Shown here in pieces: positions 25,811 to 34,296 of a DNA stretch of 64,000 bases. Both the position numbers and the translations under genes were made by a program. Positions within the stretch are counted from its first letter, which is position 1. The number at the start of each line of letters is the position of its first letter. The notes under the pieces are model-generated. The model was given only the letters and a program-made list of their open reading frames with translations, was not told where the DNA came from and ran no database searches. Source of the stretch: Marinobacterium weihaiense (GTDB lineage Bacteria; Pseudomonadota; Gammaproteobacteria; Pseudomonadales; Balneatricaceae); the NCBI RefSeq assembly GCF_019061305.1, contig NZ_JAHQZT010000005.1:1-64000 (forward strand). Direction: 5' to 3'.

Positions 25811-26566
25811 ATGAGCCAGAAACTGTTTGAACTCGAAGGATTGGTGGCCTTGGTGACCGGAGCCGGTCAGGGCATGGGGCTGGGTGTAGCCCGCTCGCTG
25901 GCGACCCAGGGTGCCAAGGTCGTGATCAATGACTTTTACCCGGAACGGGCCGAAAGCGCCGTGGCCCAGTTGCGTGAAGAGGGTTTCGAGGTGTGTGCCG
26001 CGCCGGGCGATATCACCGATGCCGAGGTGCGTGAGAGCATTGTCGCTACCGCCGAGCGCGAGTACGGCCCGGTCAGCATTCTGGTCAACAATGCCGGAGT
26101 GCCGCCGGGCATGCCCAACTCGCTGAGCCATTTTGAAAACCTCACCGACGACGATTTCGAGCGTCAGCTGGATCTGAACCTGCGCGCCATTCTGGGACTG
26201 ACGCGCCGCGTCATGGACGGCATGGTGGAGCAGGGCTTTGGCCGCATCGTGATTATCAGCTCCGAGTCTTGGCGTACCGGCCTGCAGTTTGGCCTGACCA
26301 ATTATGCCGCGGCCAAATCCGCCGCGCTGGGCTTCATGCGCCATCTGGCCCATGAAGTGGGCCGCAAGGGCATTACTGCCAACGCGGTGTCCCTGGGCAC
26401 CATGAACAACTTCGGTGACTATGCCGAGTATGCCAAGGCCACCGCCGTCGGTCGCACCGGTACGCCGGAAGACGTGGGTGCCGCCGTGGCCTATTTGGCG
26501 TCCCGCGAAGCGTCCTGGATGTCGGGGCAGGTACTGCCGCTCAACGGCGGCTCCATTACGGCCTGA
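25811..26566 (+). CDS. Short-chain dehydrogenase/reductase
   Basis: 251 residues: TGAGQGMGLGVA near residue 16, NNAGVPPG near 90, catalytic Ser in IISSESWRTG, YAAAK near 155, and an ending SGQVLPLNGG. It is a classical FabG-like SDR, separated from the upstream genes by the hairpin but co-directional with an AAGGAC ribosome site. It may act on a hydroxyacyl or ring alcohol. Third SDR of the operon. Confidence 0.78.
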   Translation: MSQKLFELEGLVALVTGAGQGMGLGVARSLATQGAKVVINDFYPERAESAVAQLREEGFEVCAAPGDITDAEVRESIVATAEREYGPVSILVNNAGVPPGMPNSLSHFENLTDDDFERQLDLNLRAILGLTRRVMDGMVEQGFGRIVIISSESWRTGLQFGLTNYAAAKSAALGFMRHLAHEVGRKGITANAVSLGTMNNFGDYAEYAKATAVGRTGTPEDVGAAVAYLASREASWMSGQVLPLNGGSITA

Positions 26567-26577
26567 GGCGATTGTGT

Positions 26578-27231
26578 ATGCGTCGTACCCGCGAAGAAGC
26601 CGAAGTCACCCGCCTGGCCATTATGGAGAAGGGCCTTGAGCTGTTCTCCGAGCAGGGCGTGGCGGCTACCCGGCTGAGTGACATCGCCCGGGAAGCCGGC
26701 TTCACGCGCGGGGCGATCTATTGGCATTTCAAGAATAAGTGGGACCTGTTCGAGGCGATCAGTGAACACTACTCCCAACCCTTCAAGGTGCTCAGCGATG
26801 CCTGTCTGTCCGATCAGGAACGGGATCCGCTGGGCAAGCTGCGCCAGTTGTTGGTGACGCTGCTGAGCCGGATCGAGCACGACCCCTGCTTTCGCCGCAT
26901 GATGCTGATGTTCATCCGCGAAGGCTCCGGTGTCGGTGAGCGTGACGGCACCGACCCGGTGGTGCGTTTCATGGATTATCAGCATCAGCGCCGGCTCAGC
27001 GTGATTCGTAATGCCGTTCGGCGCGGTCAGCTGCCGGTGAACATCGACCCTGAAGCCGCGTCCTGGCTGATCAAGGCGATGATCGACGGTTTTGTCACCA
27101 GCTGGCTGCAGCGGGCCGACTATTTTTCGATTTCAAGCAATGCAGACGTGTTTGTGGATACGGTGATCGCCAGTCTGAGTGCGTTACAGCCTGTTCCGGA
27201 CTCTGTCGATGATGAGGTATGTGAAGTATGA
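26578..27231 (+). CDS. TetR/AcrR-family transcriptional regulator
   Basis: 217 residues. N-terminal helix-turn-helix about 10-55 (LSDIAREAGFTRGAIYWHF) of AcrR type, and a C-terminal ligand domain. The start is ATG 26578 with GAGG 9 bases upstream. It overlaps the ETF-QO start by 4 bases. It is a plausible local repressor that senses a CoA-ester intermediate, in the role of KstR2, but the sequence is not close to KstR2. Being distal, it would be self-regulated. Confidence 0.85.
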   Translation: MRRTREEAEVTRLAIMEKGLELFSEQGVAATRLSDIAREAGFTRGAIYWHFKNKWDLFEAISEHYSQPFKVLSDACLSDQERDPLGKLRQLLVTLLSRIEHDPCFRRMMLMFIREGSGVGERDGTDPVVRFMDYQHQRRLSVIRNAVRRGQLPVNIDPEAASWLIKAMIDGFVTSWLQRADYFSISSNADVFVDTVIASLSALQPVPDSVDDEVCEV

Positions 27232-28880
27232 GTCGTGAATCGATGGAATTTGATGTGGTGATCGTCGGTGCCGGCCCCGCGGGGTTGTCCGCCGCTTGTC
27301 GCCTGATGCAGCAGGCTCAGGCCGCCGAGCAGGAGCTGACCGTCTGCGTGGTGGAGAAGGGCTCTGAAGTCGGTGCTCATATTCTGTCCGGTGCGGTGAT
27401 GGAAACCCGCGCCCTGGATGAGCTGTTTCCCGACTGGAAAGAGCGGGGGGCGCCGCTGAATACCGCCGTCACCGAAGATCGGGTGGTGATGCTCAAGAAT
27501 GCGGATAAGGCCACCGTTCTGCCCAACGCGCTGATTCCCAAGCCGATGCACAACCACGGCAACTATATCGTCAGCCTGGGCAATGTCTGCCGCTGGTTGG
27601 GCGAGCAGGCTGAGGCGCTGGGCGTGGAGGTCTTCCCGGGCTTTGCCGCCGCCGAAATCCTGTATAACGACGACGGCAGCGTCAAGGGGATCGCCACCGG
27701 CGACATGGGCGTCACCGCCGCCGGTGAGCAGGGCCCCAACTACATGGAAGGCATGGAACTGCATGCCAAATACACCCTGTTTACCGAGGGCTGCCGCGGC
27801 CACTTGGGCAAGCAGCTGATCAGCCGCTTCAAGCTGGATCAGGATGCCGATCCCCAGCATTACGGCATCGGTATCAAGGAGCTCTGGGATATCGATCCGG
27901 CCAAACACCAGCCCGGCCTGGTGGTACACGGTTCCGGTTGGCCGCTGAGCGAGGCCGGTGCCACGGGTGGCTTTTTCCTCTATCACACCGATGACAACCA
28001 GGTGGTGGTCGGCCTGATCACCGACCTCAACTACGACAACCCCTGGCTGAGCCCCTTTGACGAGTTCCAGCGCATGAAGCATCACCCGGAGATCAGCCAG
28101 GCTCTCGAAGGTGGCAAACGCGTCTCCTACGGCGCCCGTGCGATCACCAAGGGCGGCTTCAACGCACTGCCGAAAATGACCCTGCCCGGCGCGCTGTTGC
28201 TCGGCTGTGATGCGGGTACGCTCAACTTCGCCAAGATCAAGGGCACTCATACGGCGATGAAGTCCGGGATGATCGCTGCCGAAGCGATCAGCGCCGCGCT
28301 GCTGGCCGGTGATGAGGGCGGTCGCGACCTGTCCGGCTTCACCGATGCGTTCAAGGCCTCCTGGCTGTATGACGAGCTGTACCGTTCGCGTAACTTCGGG
28401 CCTGCCATGCACAAGCTGGGCACCTGGCTGGGTGGCGCGTTCAACTACGTGGATCAGAACTGGTTCGGCGGCAAGATTCCGCTGACCCTGCACGACCGTC
28501 ATCACGACTATGCCCAGCTGAAACCGGCGGATCAGTCACCGGTGATCAACTATCCCAAGCCGGATGGCGTGCTCTCCTTCGACAAGCCTTCCTCGGTGTT
28601 CCTGTCCAACACCAACCACGAAGAAGATCAGCCTTGCCACTTGCAGCTGAAGGACGCCGGCATTCCGATCAGCCAGAACCTGCCGAAATTTGCCGAACCG
28701 GCCCAGCGCTTCTGCCCGGCGGGGGTGTATGAGGTGGTGGAAGGCGAGAACGGCCCTCAGTTCCAGATCAACGGTCAGAACTGCGTGCACTGCAAGACCT
28801 GCGACATCAAGGACCCGGCGCAGAACATCACCTGGGTGGTGCCGGAAGGCGCCGGTGGCCCGAATTATCCCAACATGTGA
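27228..28880 (+). CDS. etfD: Electron transfer flavoprotein:ubiquinone oxidoreductase
   Basis: 550 residues, typical length. FAD motif VIVGAGPAGLSAA at about 11, second FAD region GCDAGTLNFAKIKGTH (about 325), and the 4Fe-4S cluster cysteines in RFCPAGVYEV, CVHCKTC near the C-terminus. It passes electrons from ETF (filled by acyl-CoA dehydrogenases) to ubiquinone at the inner membrane. Its place in the operon matches the two ACAD subunits. ETF itself (etfAB) is not in the window. The symbol etfD is one of several in use. Confidence 0.9.
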   Translation: MSRESMEFDVVIVGAGPAGLSAACRLMQQAQAAEQELTVCVVEKGSEVGAHILSGAVMETRALDELFPDWKERGAPLNTAVTEDRVVMLKNADKATVLPNALIPKPMHNHGNYIVSLGNVCRWLGEQAEALGVEVFPGFAAAEILYNDDGSVKGIATGDMGVTAAGEQGPNYMEGMELHAKYTLFTEGCRGHLGKQLISRFKLDQDADPQHYGIGIKELWDIDPAKHQPGLVVHGSGWPLSEAGATGGFFLYHTDDNQVVVGLITDLNYDNPWLSPFDEFQRMKHHPEISQALEGGKRVSYGARAITKGGFNALPKMTLPGALLLGCDAGTLNFAKIKGTHTAMKSGMIAAEAISAALLAGDEGGRDLSGFTDAFKASWLYDELYRSRNFGPAMHKLGTWLGGAFNYVDQNWFGGKIPLTLHDRHHDYAQLKPADQSPVINYPKPDGVLSFDKPSSVFLSNTNHEEDQPCHLQLKDAGIPISQNLPKFAEPAQRFCPAGVYEVVEGENGPQFQINGQNCVHCKTCDIKDPAQNITWVVPEGAGGPNYPNM

Positions 28881-28890
28881 CCGACTTTTC

Positions 28891-28912
28891 AGGGGCGCTG
28901 TGGCGCCCCTTT
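28891..28912 (+). terminator. Terminator after ETF-QO, between convergent genes
   Basis: AGGGGCGC pairs with GCGCCCCT across a TGTG loop, followed by only TT. It lies between the ETF-QO stop and the convergent oxidoreductase stop. It is probably the end of the long operon, although the T-run is short. Confidence 0.55.
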
Positions 28913-28926
28913 GGGTGTATGCGGTG

Positions 28927-30312
28927 TTAAAGCTTCGCTTTAAGGCTACGCAGCAGGCTGCGCAGGCCCTCTTCAATGACTGGATGGTAATAAGGCATGG
29001 CCAGCAGTTGGTCAACGCTCAGTTGCTGTTCGATTGACCAGGCTAACAGGTGTGCCAGGTGCTCCACATCGGTCCCCAGGAGTTCGGCACCCAGCACACG
29101 GCCGCTGCCGCATTCAGCCCAGACCTTCATCAGCCCCTTGTCCCGAGCCAGTACTTTGGCCCGCGCCTGATCACTGAACCTGAAGTGCGCCACGGCGAAT
29201 CGACCCGGGTACTGCTGCTCAATATCTGCCGGCCTTGCGCCTACCGTTGCGATCTGAGGATCGGTAAACACGATCGCCAGTGGCGTGGTGCGGTGGCCCG
29301 GTGTGATATCGGGCAAGCAGGCGGCGTTGCGACCGGCAATGGCACCTTCATCGGCCGCTTCATGCAATAGTGGCAGGTGGTTATTGGCGTCGCCGGCAAT
29401 GAAGATGTGTGGCACGGAGCACTGCAGCGTGTGGGGATCAAACAGGGGCAGCCCCCGGGCGTCGCATTTCAGTGTAGTGTTTTCCAACGCCAGTCCGTCC
29501 ACATTCGGGCGGCGGCCGGTGGCGGCGAGCAGGTAGTCGAAGCACTCGGTTATCGGGGAGCCATCTGCACCAATGAACGTCACCTCCACCTGTTGGCCCG
29601 ATGGGTGAATGGCGTTGACGGACGCATCGGCATCCAGCGGAAACTCGGCACTGAAGCTGTCATGAGCCGCCTTGCGCACATCGGTATCCTCGATCGGGCC
29701 CAGTGCGCCCCCAACACCGAACATGCGGACGCGTACGCCCAGGCGGCTCAGGGCCTGTCCCAGTTCCAGCCCGATCACGCCGGGGCCGAACACCGCTACG
29801 GACGTGGGCAGACGTGTCCACTCGAACAGGTCATCATTGACGATCAGCCGATCACCGGCGGCCCGCAGAAAACCGGGTATGCTGGGCCGGGAGCCGGTAG
29901 CAATGACGATGCGCTCGGCATGCAACCGTTGACCGTCCGACGTGTGCAACTCATGGTCGGATGCAAAGTGCACGGTGGCTTCGATTCGGTCCGCAGCCGG
30001 TATACTTGTCATGCCTTCAAGCACCTTGGCCACGAACCGGTCTCGCATCTGGCGAACCCGTGTCATTACGGCCTGGCCATCGACCCGGATATCGGGTATC
30101 TGGATGCCGAAGGTATCGGCATGGCGTGCGTGCCAGGCGGTGTCAGCGGCCGCGATCAGCAACTTGCTCGGCATACAGCCGACACGAGCGCAGGTGGTGC
30201 CTAGCGGGCCGGGATCGATCAGAACCACGGCGTCCGAATGGCGCCTGGCTTCGCGGTAGGCGGTAAGGCCGGCACTGCCGGCGCCGATAACGGCAACCTG
30301 TACATGACGCAT
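28927..30312 (-). CDS. Dihydrolipoamide dehydrogenase-like flavoprotein disulfide reductase
   Basis: 461 residues. FAD motif VIGAGSAGLTAYR, redox disulfide Cys41-Cys46 (TTCARVGCMPSK), NAD-binding FGPGVIGLELGQ near residue 175, second FAD motif HIFIAGDAN near residue 300, and the dimer-interface base HPVIEEGLRS near the C-terminus instead of the usual HPTxxE. So all parts of a group I disulfide reductase are present. No dehydrogenase E2/E3 partner genes are near, so the electron acceptor (lipoamide, glutathione-like or metal) is unknown. Confidence 0.82.
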   Translation of the reverse strand: MRHVQVAVIGAGSAGLTAYREARRHSDAVVLIDPGPLGTTCARVGCMPSKLLIAAADTAWHARHADTFGIQIPDIRVDGQAVMTRVRQMRDRFVAKVLEGMTSIPAADRIEATVHFASDHELHTSDGQRLHAERIVIATGSRPSIPGFLRAAGDRLIVNDDLFEWTRLPTSVAVFGPGVIGLELGQALSRLGVRVRMFGVGGALGPIEDTDVRKAAHDSFSAEFPLDADASVNAIHPSGQQVEVTFIGADGSPITECFDYLLAATGRRPNVDGLALENTTLKCDARGLPLFDPHTLQCSVPHIFIAGDANNHLPLLHEAADEGAIAGRNAACLPDITPGHRTTPLAIVFTDPQIATVGARPADIEQQYPGRFAVAHFRFSDQARAKVLARDKGLMKVWAECGSGRVLGAELLGTDVEHLAHLLAWSIEQQLSVDQLLAMPYYHPVIEEGLRSLLRSLKAKL

Positions 30313-30371
30313 GCTGTATCTCCCTGATGTCCTGAATATGAGCCGCCGTGATTTGGCCGGTCATTATCATT

Positions 30372-30397
30372 TTATATAAGATAAAACTTATATAAGT
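30372..30397. promoter_or_regulatory. Paired TTATATAAG palindromes upstream of the disulfide reductase gene
   Basis: TTATATAAG occurs at 30372-30380 and 30388-30396, 16 bases apart; the second lies in the perfect palindrome ACTTATATAAGT (30386-30397). The flank to the left (minus-strand reading AAAATGATAATGA) agrees with 10 of the first 12 positions of the Fur consensus. Located 60-85 bases before the oxidoreductase start, it is a candidate operator for that minus-strand promoter. Confidence 0.4.
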
Positions 30398-30484
30398 ATT
30401 GTGCCGCTTTCAATCCTTTCATGTTTATTTATCAACAGGTGTTCTGACTGCATGTTTTTTAATCAAACAACTGTTTATGTCTTG

Positions 30485-30504
30485 CTGTTTCATTCATGAA
30501 ACAG
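30485..30504. repeat. 20-base palindrome in the mraZ upstream region
   Basis: CTGTTTCAT and ATGAAACAG (485-493 and 496-504) flank TC: a perfect inverted repeat with 9-base arms. It lies in the AT-rich 440-base gap between the divergent reductase gene and mraZ. A dimeric regulator may bind it; which one is unknown. Apart from this, the TTATATAAG pair, the mra promoter and the MraZ boxes, I see nothing in 30313-30753. Confidence 0.4.
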
Positions 30505-30665
30505 GGGGTGTCCCATTAATGATGCTCATCATCCGGTCTGCTGCCGTTTGGCTCGTTTCATATTCTTGAAAATGTTTGTTAAGTTTCTGTTTAATAAGGA
30601 TTATTCTGATAAGTTCTCGTTCCGGTTCGATGTCTGAAAAATTGTCCCGGTTGCTTTACATCACC

Positions 30666-30694
30666 TTGCATCTACTGGGCTTACTACCTATAGT
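30666..30694 (+). promoter_or_regulatory. Candidate mra promoter
   Basis: A -10 box TATAGT (30689-30694, 5 of 6) and a weak -35 TTGCAT (30666-30671) are separated by 17 bases. Transcription would start near 30701, directly before the MraZ boxes. The -35 match is only 3 of 6, so the call is tentative. Confidence 0.4.
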
Positions 30695-30703
30695 GTCGCC
30701 TTG

Positions 30704-30749
30704 TGGGAAAAAGTGGATAAAAGTGGGTAATTCTGGGTGCAGCGGTGGG
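30704..30749 (+). promoter_or_regulatory. MraZ operator: TGGG boxes at 10-base spacing
   Basis: TGGG/TGGA boxes start at 30704, 30714 (TGGA), 30724 and 30734, exactly one helical turn apart; a further TGGG begins at 30746, two bases out of phase. MraZ of E. coli binds three such repeats of TGGGN with 5-base spacers before its own gene and represses the mra operon. The last box lies 4 bases before the mraZ start and doubles as the ribosome site region. Confidence 0.8.
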
Positions 30750-30753
30750 CATA

Positions 30754-31206
30754 ATGTTCCGCGGGATGAATCCGATCAATCTCGATGCCAAAGGCCGCAT
30801 GGCCCTGCCGGCGCGCTATCGTGATTCGGTGCGGGAACATTGTGACGGGCGAATGGTGGTTACGATCGACACCGAGGATCAGTGCCTGCTGCTCTACCCG
30901 CAGCCCGAATGGGACGAAATCCAGGCGCGTATTGACGCCTTGCCCAGTTTCAACCGGGCCGTACGACGGATACAGCGATTGCTGACCGGCCACGCGACCG
31001 ATCTTGAGCTGGACGGCAATGGCCGCATGTTGCTGCCGGCCCCTCTGCGCGAGTATGCCGGTCTGGACAAGAAGGTGATTCTGCTGGGGCAGGGCACCAA
31101 ATTCGAGATCTGGAGCGAGACGCTCTGGAACAGCACGCGCGACGCGTATCTGCAGGCCGACGAGGATGACGATATTCCCGACGAGCTGCTGTCGCTGTCG
31201 CTTTAA
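30754..31206 (+). CDS. mraZ: Transcriptional regulator MraZ
   Basis: 150 residues with two SpoVT/AbrB-like repeats, each with the DxxGR signature: LDAKGRMALPARYRD near residue 8 and LDGNGRMLLPAPLRE near residue 88. MraZ forms a ring (octamer or dodecamer) that binds the TGGG repeats before its own gene and controls the division and cell-wall cluster. The ATG at 30754 gives the family start MFRGxxxINLDAKGR; a GTG at 30745 lies in the last operator repeat and is less likely. Confidence 0.95.
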   Translation: MFRGMNPINLDAKGRMALPARYRDSVREHCDGRMVVTIDTEDQCLLLYPQPEWDEIQARIDALPSFNRAVRRIQRLLTGHATDLELDGNGRMLLPAPLREYAGLDKKVILLGQGTKFEIWSETLWNSTRDAYLQADEDDDIPDELLSLSL

Positions 31207-31227
31207 CTGACAAGCCAACGGAACATC

Positions 31228-32166
31228 ATGAGTCAGACATTCAGTCACATTACCGTGCTGCTCGAAGAAGCGGTTCAAACGCTGGTCGATGACCCGGACG
31301 GGTTCTATATCGACGGGACCTTCGGACGCGGGGGGCACAGTGCCCTCATTCTGAAATCCCTGTCCGACAAGGGCCGGCTGATGGCCATCGACAAGGACCC
31401 GGAAGCTATTCGCCATGCCGGCGAGCGCTTTGCCGACGAGCCCCGTTTCAGCATCGAACATGGCTCCTTTGCCGAACTGCAGTCCTTCGTGGAAAAGCGC
31501 GGCCTGATGGGCAAGGTCAACGGCGTACTGCTGGACCTGGGTGTCAGTTCACCGCAGCTGGATGATCCCGAACGCGGTTTCAGCTTCCTCAACGACGGCC
31601 CCCTGGACATGCGTATGGATACCACGTCCGGCGAAAGTGCGGCCGACTGGATCAATCGCGCCTCCGAAACCGAAATTGCCGACGTCATTTATCAGTACGG
31701 CGAGGAGCGCTTTTCGCGCCGCATGGCACGGGCCATCGTGGCTGAGCGCGAGCAGGCACCGATCACCACAACCGCGCGCCTGTCCAAAATTATCGCGGAG
31801 GCCAATCCGCGCTGGGAAAAGGGCAAGAATCCGGCCACTCGCGCCTTCCAGGGTATTCGTATCCACATCAACCGCGAACTGGCGGATGTGGAAGACTGTC
31901 TCGACCAGGCGCTGGAAGTGTTGGCACCCGGTGGCAAGCTGGTCGTGATCAGCTTTCACTCGTTGGAAGACCGGATCGTAAAACGTTTTATTCGTCGTCA
32001 TGTGAAGGGCGATGAGCATCTGCCACCGGGCGTGCCGGTAACCGATGCCATGCTCAAGCGGCGTTTGAAAGCGGCAGGGAAAGCCACCAAGGCTGGCAAG
32101 GATGAACTTGACAAGAATCCGCGGGCGCGCAGTGCAGTGATGCGTGCCGCCATCAAACTGGCTTGA
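31228..32166 (+). CDS. rsmH: 16S rRNA (cytosine1402-N4)-methyltransferase RsmH
   Basis: 312 residues. SAM motif DGTFGRGGHSALIL near residue 30, LLDLGVSSPQLD near 100, and VVISFHSLEDRIVKRF near 240, all diagnostic of RsmH. It methylates C1402 in the ribosomal P site. Second gene of the dcw cluster; its TGA overlaps the ftsL ATG as TGATG. Confidence 0.95.
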   Translation: MSQTFSHITVLLEEAVQTLVDDPDGFYIDGTFGRGGHSALILKSLSDKGRLMAIDKDPEAIRHAGERFADEPRFSIEHGSFAELQSFVEKRGLMGKVNGVLLDLGVSSPQLDDPERGFSFLNDGPLDMRMDTTSGESAADWINRASETEIADVIYQYGEERFSRRMARAIVAEREQAPITTTARLSKIIAEANPRWEKGKNPATRAFQGIRIHINRELADVEDCLDQALEVLAPGGKLVVISFHSLEDRIVKRFIRRHVKGDEHLPPGVPVTDAMLKRRLKAAGKATKAGKDELDKNPRARSAVMRAAIKLA

Positions 32167-32588
32167 TGGCCGTGCGCCTTGCGCTGAAGTGGCCCGATAT
32201 CGGCGGGCAGGTTGATGCGTGGCAGGAGCAGCTCAAGGTGCGGCTGCGCCGCTGGCTGCCCGAGCGCAAGGCGCGCCCGGTGCCGGTCAACATGCTCGGC
32301 GCATCCGAGCTGGCCGGTCCGGTTGTGCTGGTGCTGCTACTGACGCTGATGGTCATGGGCAGTGCCATGGCCGTGATCTTCTCGGCTTATGAATATCGGC
32401 GCCTGTTCAACGAGCACCAGGTGTTGGTGCGCCAGTGGGACGAGTTACAGGTGGAGTGGGGGCAGTATCTGCTGGAGCAGAGTGTCTGGTCGGCACATCA
32501 CCGCATCGAGGCACTGGCAACGTCCGAAATGGATATGGTGATACCCGCAACCGAAGCGATCGAGATCGTGCGTTATGAGCAGCAGTAA
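32166..32588 (+). CDS. ftsL: Cell division protein FtsL
   Basis: 140 residues: a cytoplasmic tail of about 50 residues (longer than in E. coli), one membrane helix at about 51-72, and a periplasmic leucine-zipper-like coiled coil ending in a conserved ATSEMDMV segment. It forms the FtsQLB complex with FtsB and FtsQ and recruits FtsW/FtsI. Sequence identity in this family is low, so the call rests on size, topology and position between rsmH and ftsI. The ATG at 32166 overlaps the rsmH stop. Confidence 0.88.
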   Translation: MAVRLALKWPDIGGQVDAWQEQLKVRLRRWLPERKARPVPVNMLGASELAGPVVLVLLLTLMVMGSAMAVIFSAYEYRRLFNEHQVLVRQWDELQVEWGQYLLEQSVWSAHHRIEALATSEMDMVIPATEAIEIVRYEQQ

Positions 32589-34296
32589 AACGAGCGAAAA
32601 CCAGGCGCTCGCCGCTCGTGGCTGGCGTATTTGGCTGGTTCTGGTGCTGCTGGTCGCCATCGTGGCGGGCATTTCTTCCAAGCTGTTCTCTCTATATTCG
32701 GCTGAGCAGGCCTTTTTGCGCAGTCAGGGTGACAAGCGTGCCCTGCGTACCATGCTGATCCCGGCCCACCGAGGACTGATTACCGACCGCAACGGCGAGC
32801 CTCTGGCCGTCAGTGCGCCGGTCGCCACCATCTGGGCCGACCCGTTAATGATGGATCTGCAAGATGCCGGCCTGACCCGCCTGGCGCAGCTGCTGGGCGA
32901 GCCGCCCCAGGCGCTGCGGCACGAATTAACCGCGAATCATGAGCGCCGTTTTTTGTACCTCAAGCGTCAGGTGACGCCGGAGTTGGCGGAGGCGGTTGAA
33001 GCGCTCGATATCGATGGCATTCATGTCGATCGCGAATACAAGCGTTACTACCCCAGCGGCGAAGTAAGCACACATCTGGTGGGCTTTACCAATGTGGATG
33101 GCGAGGGCCAGGAAGGCCTGGAGCTGGCCTACAACCAGATACTGCGCGGCGAGCCCGGTCGCAAGCTGGTGCTCCAGGATCGGGTCGGTCGGACCATCAA
33201 GCATATCCGTTCACTGCAGGATGCTGACCCCGGTGAATCGCTGCAGTTGAGCATTGATCAGCGAGTACAGTACATGGCCTACCGCGAATTGAAGGCGGCG
33301 GTGGAGGTGCACCAGGCCGACTCTGGCTCGGCTGTGGTGCTGGATGCTCAGACCGGCGAAGTGCTGGCGCTGGTTAATCAGCCGTCCTACAACCCCAATG
33401 ATCGTTCCGAGCTCAATACTGGCGCGCTGCGCAACCGAGCCTTGACTGACCTGTTCGAGCCGGGCTCGGCCATCAAGCCGTTCACCGTGGCGGCTGCATT
33501 GATGAGTGGCGACTACACCCGCGACACCCTGGTGGATACGTCGCCGGGCTACATCCGCGTACTGGGTGCGAGCATCAAGGACCACCGAGACTACGGTGAG
33601 CTGAGCCTGACCAGTATCATCACCAAATCGAGCAATGTCGGTGTGACCAAGCTGGCGCTGGCCATGGAACCGGATGCCGTGCGCAATCTCTTGCATAACG
33701 TGGGCCTGGGCCGTGATACCGGCACCGGCTTTCCGGGCGAGCGTACCGGCGTGCTGCCCTACCTGAATGAGCGCCAGCTGGTTGAGCGTGCCACCATGTC
33801 GTACGGCTACGGCCTATCGACGACACTGCTGCAGCTGGCGCAGGCCTATATTCCGCTGGCGGCCGATGGTGTCATGCGGCCGGTGACGCTGCTGAAGCGC
33901 GAGCAGCCGACCGACGGTACCCGTGTCATGCCGCCCGGCGTGGCCCCGCAGGTGTTGGAAATGCTGGAGACCGTGATCGGACCGCGCGGTACAGGGCGCC
34001 GTGCGGCGGTTGAGGGCTATCGTGTCGGTGGCAAAACCGGCACCGTGCACAAAGCCAGTGGCGGTGGCTATGCCGAGGACAAGTATGTCTCGGTATTCAC
34101 CGGCGTAGCGCCGATCAGCAATCCGCGGCTGGTCATTGCCGTGATGGTCGACAACCCCAAAGGGCAGGAATATTACGGTGGTCTCGTGGCCGCGCCGATT
34201 TTTTCCCGCATTGCGGCTGGCGCACTGCGGTTGCTGAATGTTCCGCCGGACCGCTGGCCTGAACCCCCCGATTCATCACAGGTGGCGATGCAATGA
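32575..34296 (+). CDS. ftsI: Peptidoglycan D,D-transpeptidase FtsI (PBP3)
   Basis: 573 residues: membrane anchor 17-37, pedestal domain, and transpeptidase domain. Catalytic motifs: Ser298-A-I-K, Ser352-Ser353-Asn354 and Lys487-Thr-Gly. It cross-links septal peptidoglycan and is a beta-lactam target. The start overlaps the ftsL end by 14 bases, and its stop overlaps the murE start (ATGA). Confidence 0.95.
   Translation: MSSSKTSENQALAARGWRIWLVLVLLVAIVAGISSKLFSLYSAEQAFLRSQGDKRALRTMLIPAHRGLITDRNGEPLAVSAPVATIWADPLMMDLQDAGLTRLAQLLGEPPQALRHELTANHERRFLYLKRQVTPELAEAVEALDIDGIHVDREYKRYYPSGEVSTHLVGFTNVDGEGQEGLELAYNQILRGEPGRKLVLQDRVGRTIKHIRSLQDADPGESLQLSIDQRVQYMAYRELKAAVEVHQADSGSAVVLDAQTGEVLALVNQPSYNPNDRSELNTGALRNRALTDLFEPGSAIKPFTVAAALMSGDYTRDTLVDTSPGYIRVLGASIKDHRDYGELSLTSIITKSSNVGVTKLALAMEPDAVRNLLHNVGLGRDTGTGFPGERTGVLPYLNERQLVERATMSYGYGLSTTLLQLAQAYIPLAADGVMRPVTLLKREQPTDGTRVMPPGVAPQVLEMLETVIGPRGTGRRAAVEGYRVGGKTGTVHKASGGGYAEDKYVSVFTGVAPISNPRLVIAVMVDNPKGQEYYGGLVAAPIFSRIAAGALRLLNVPPDRWPEPPDSSQVAMQ

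Noticed and set aside
30485-30504. LexA (SOS) box
   Set aside because: CTGT and ACAG are present, but 12 bases apart rather than 8, so the spacing does not fit a LexA box.
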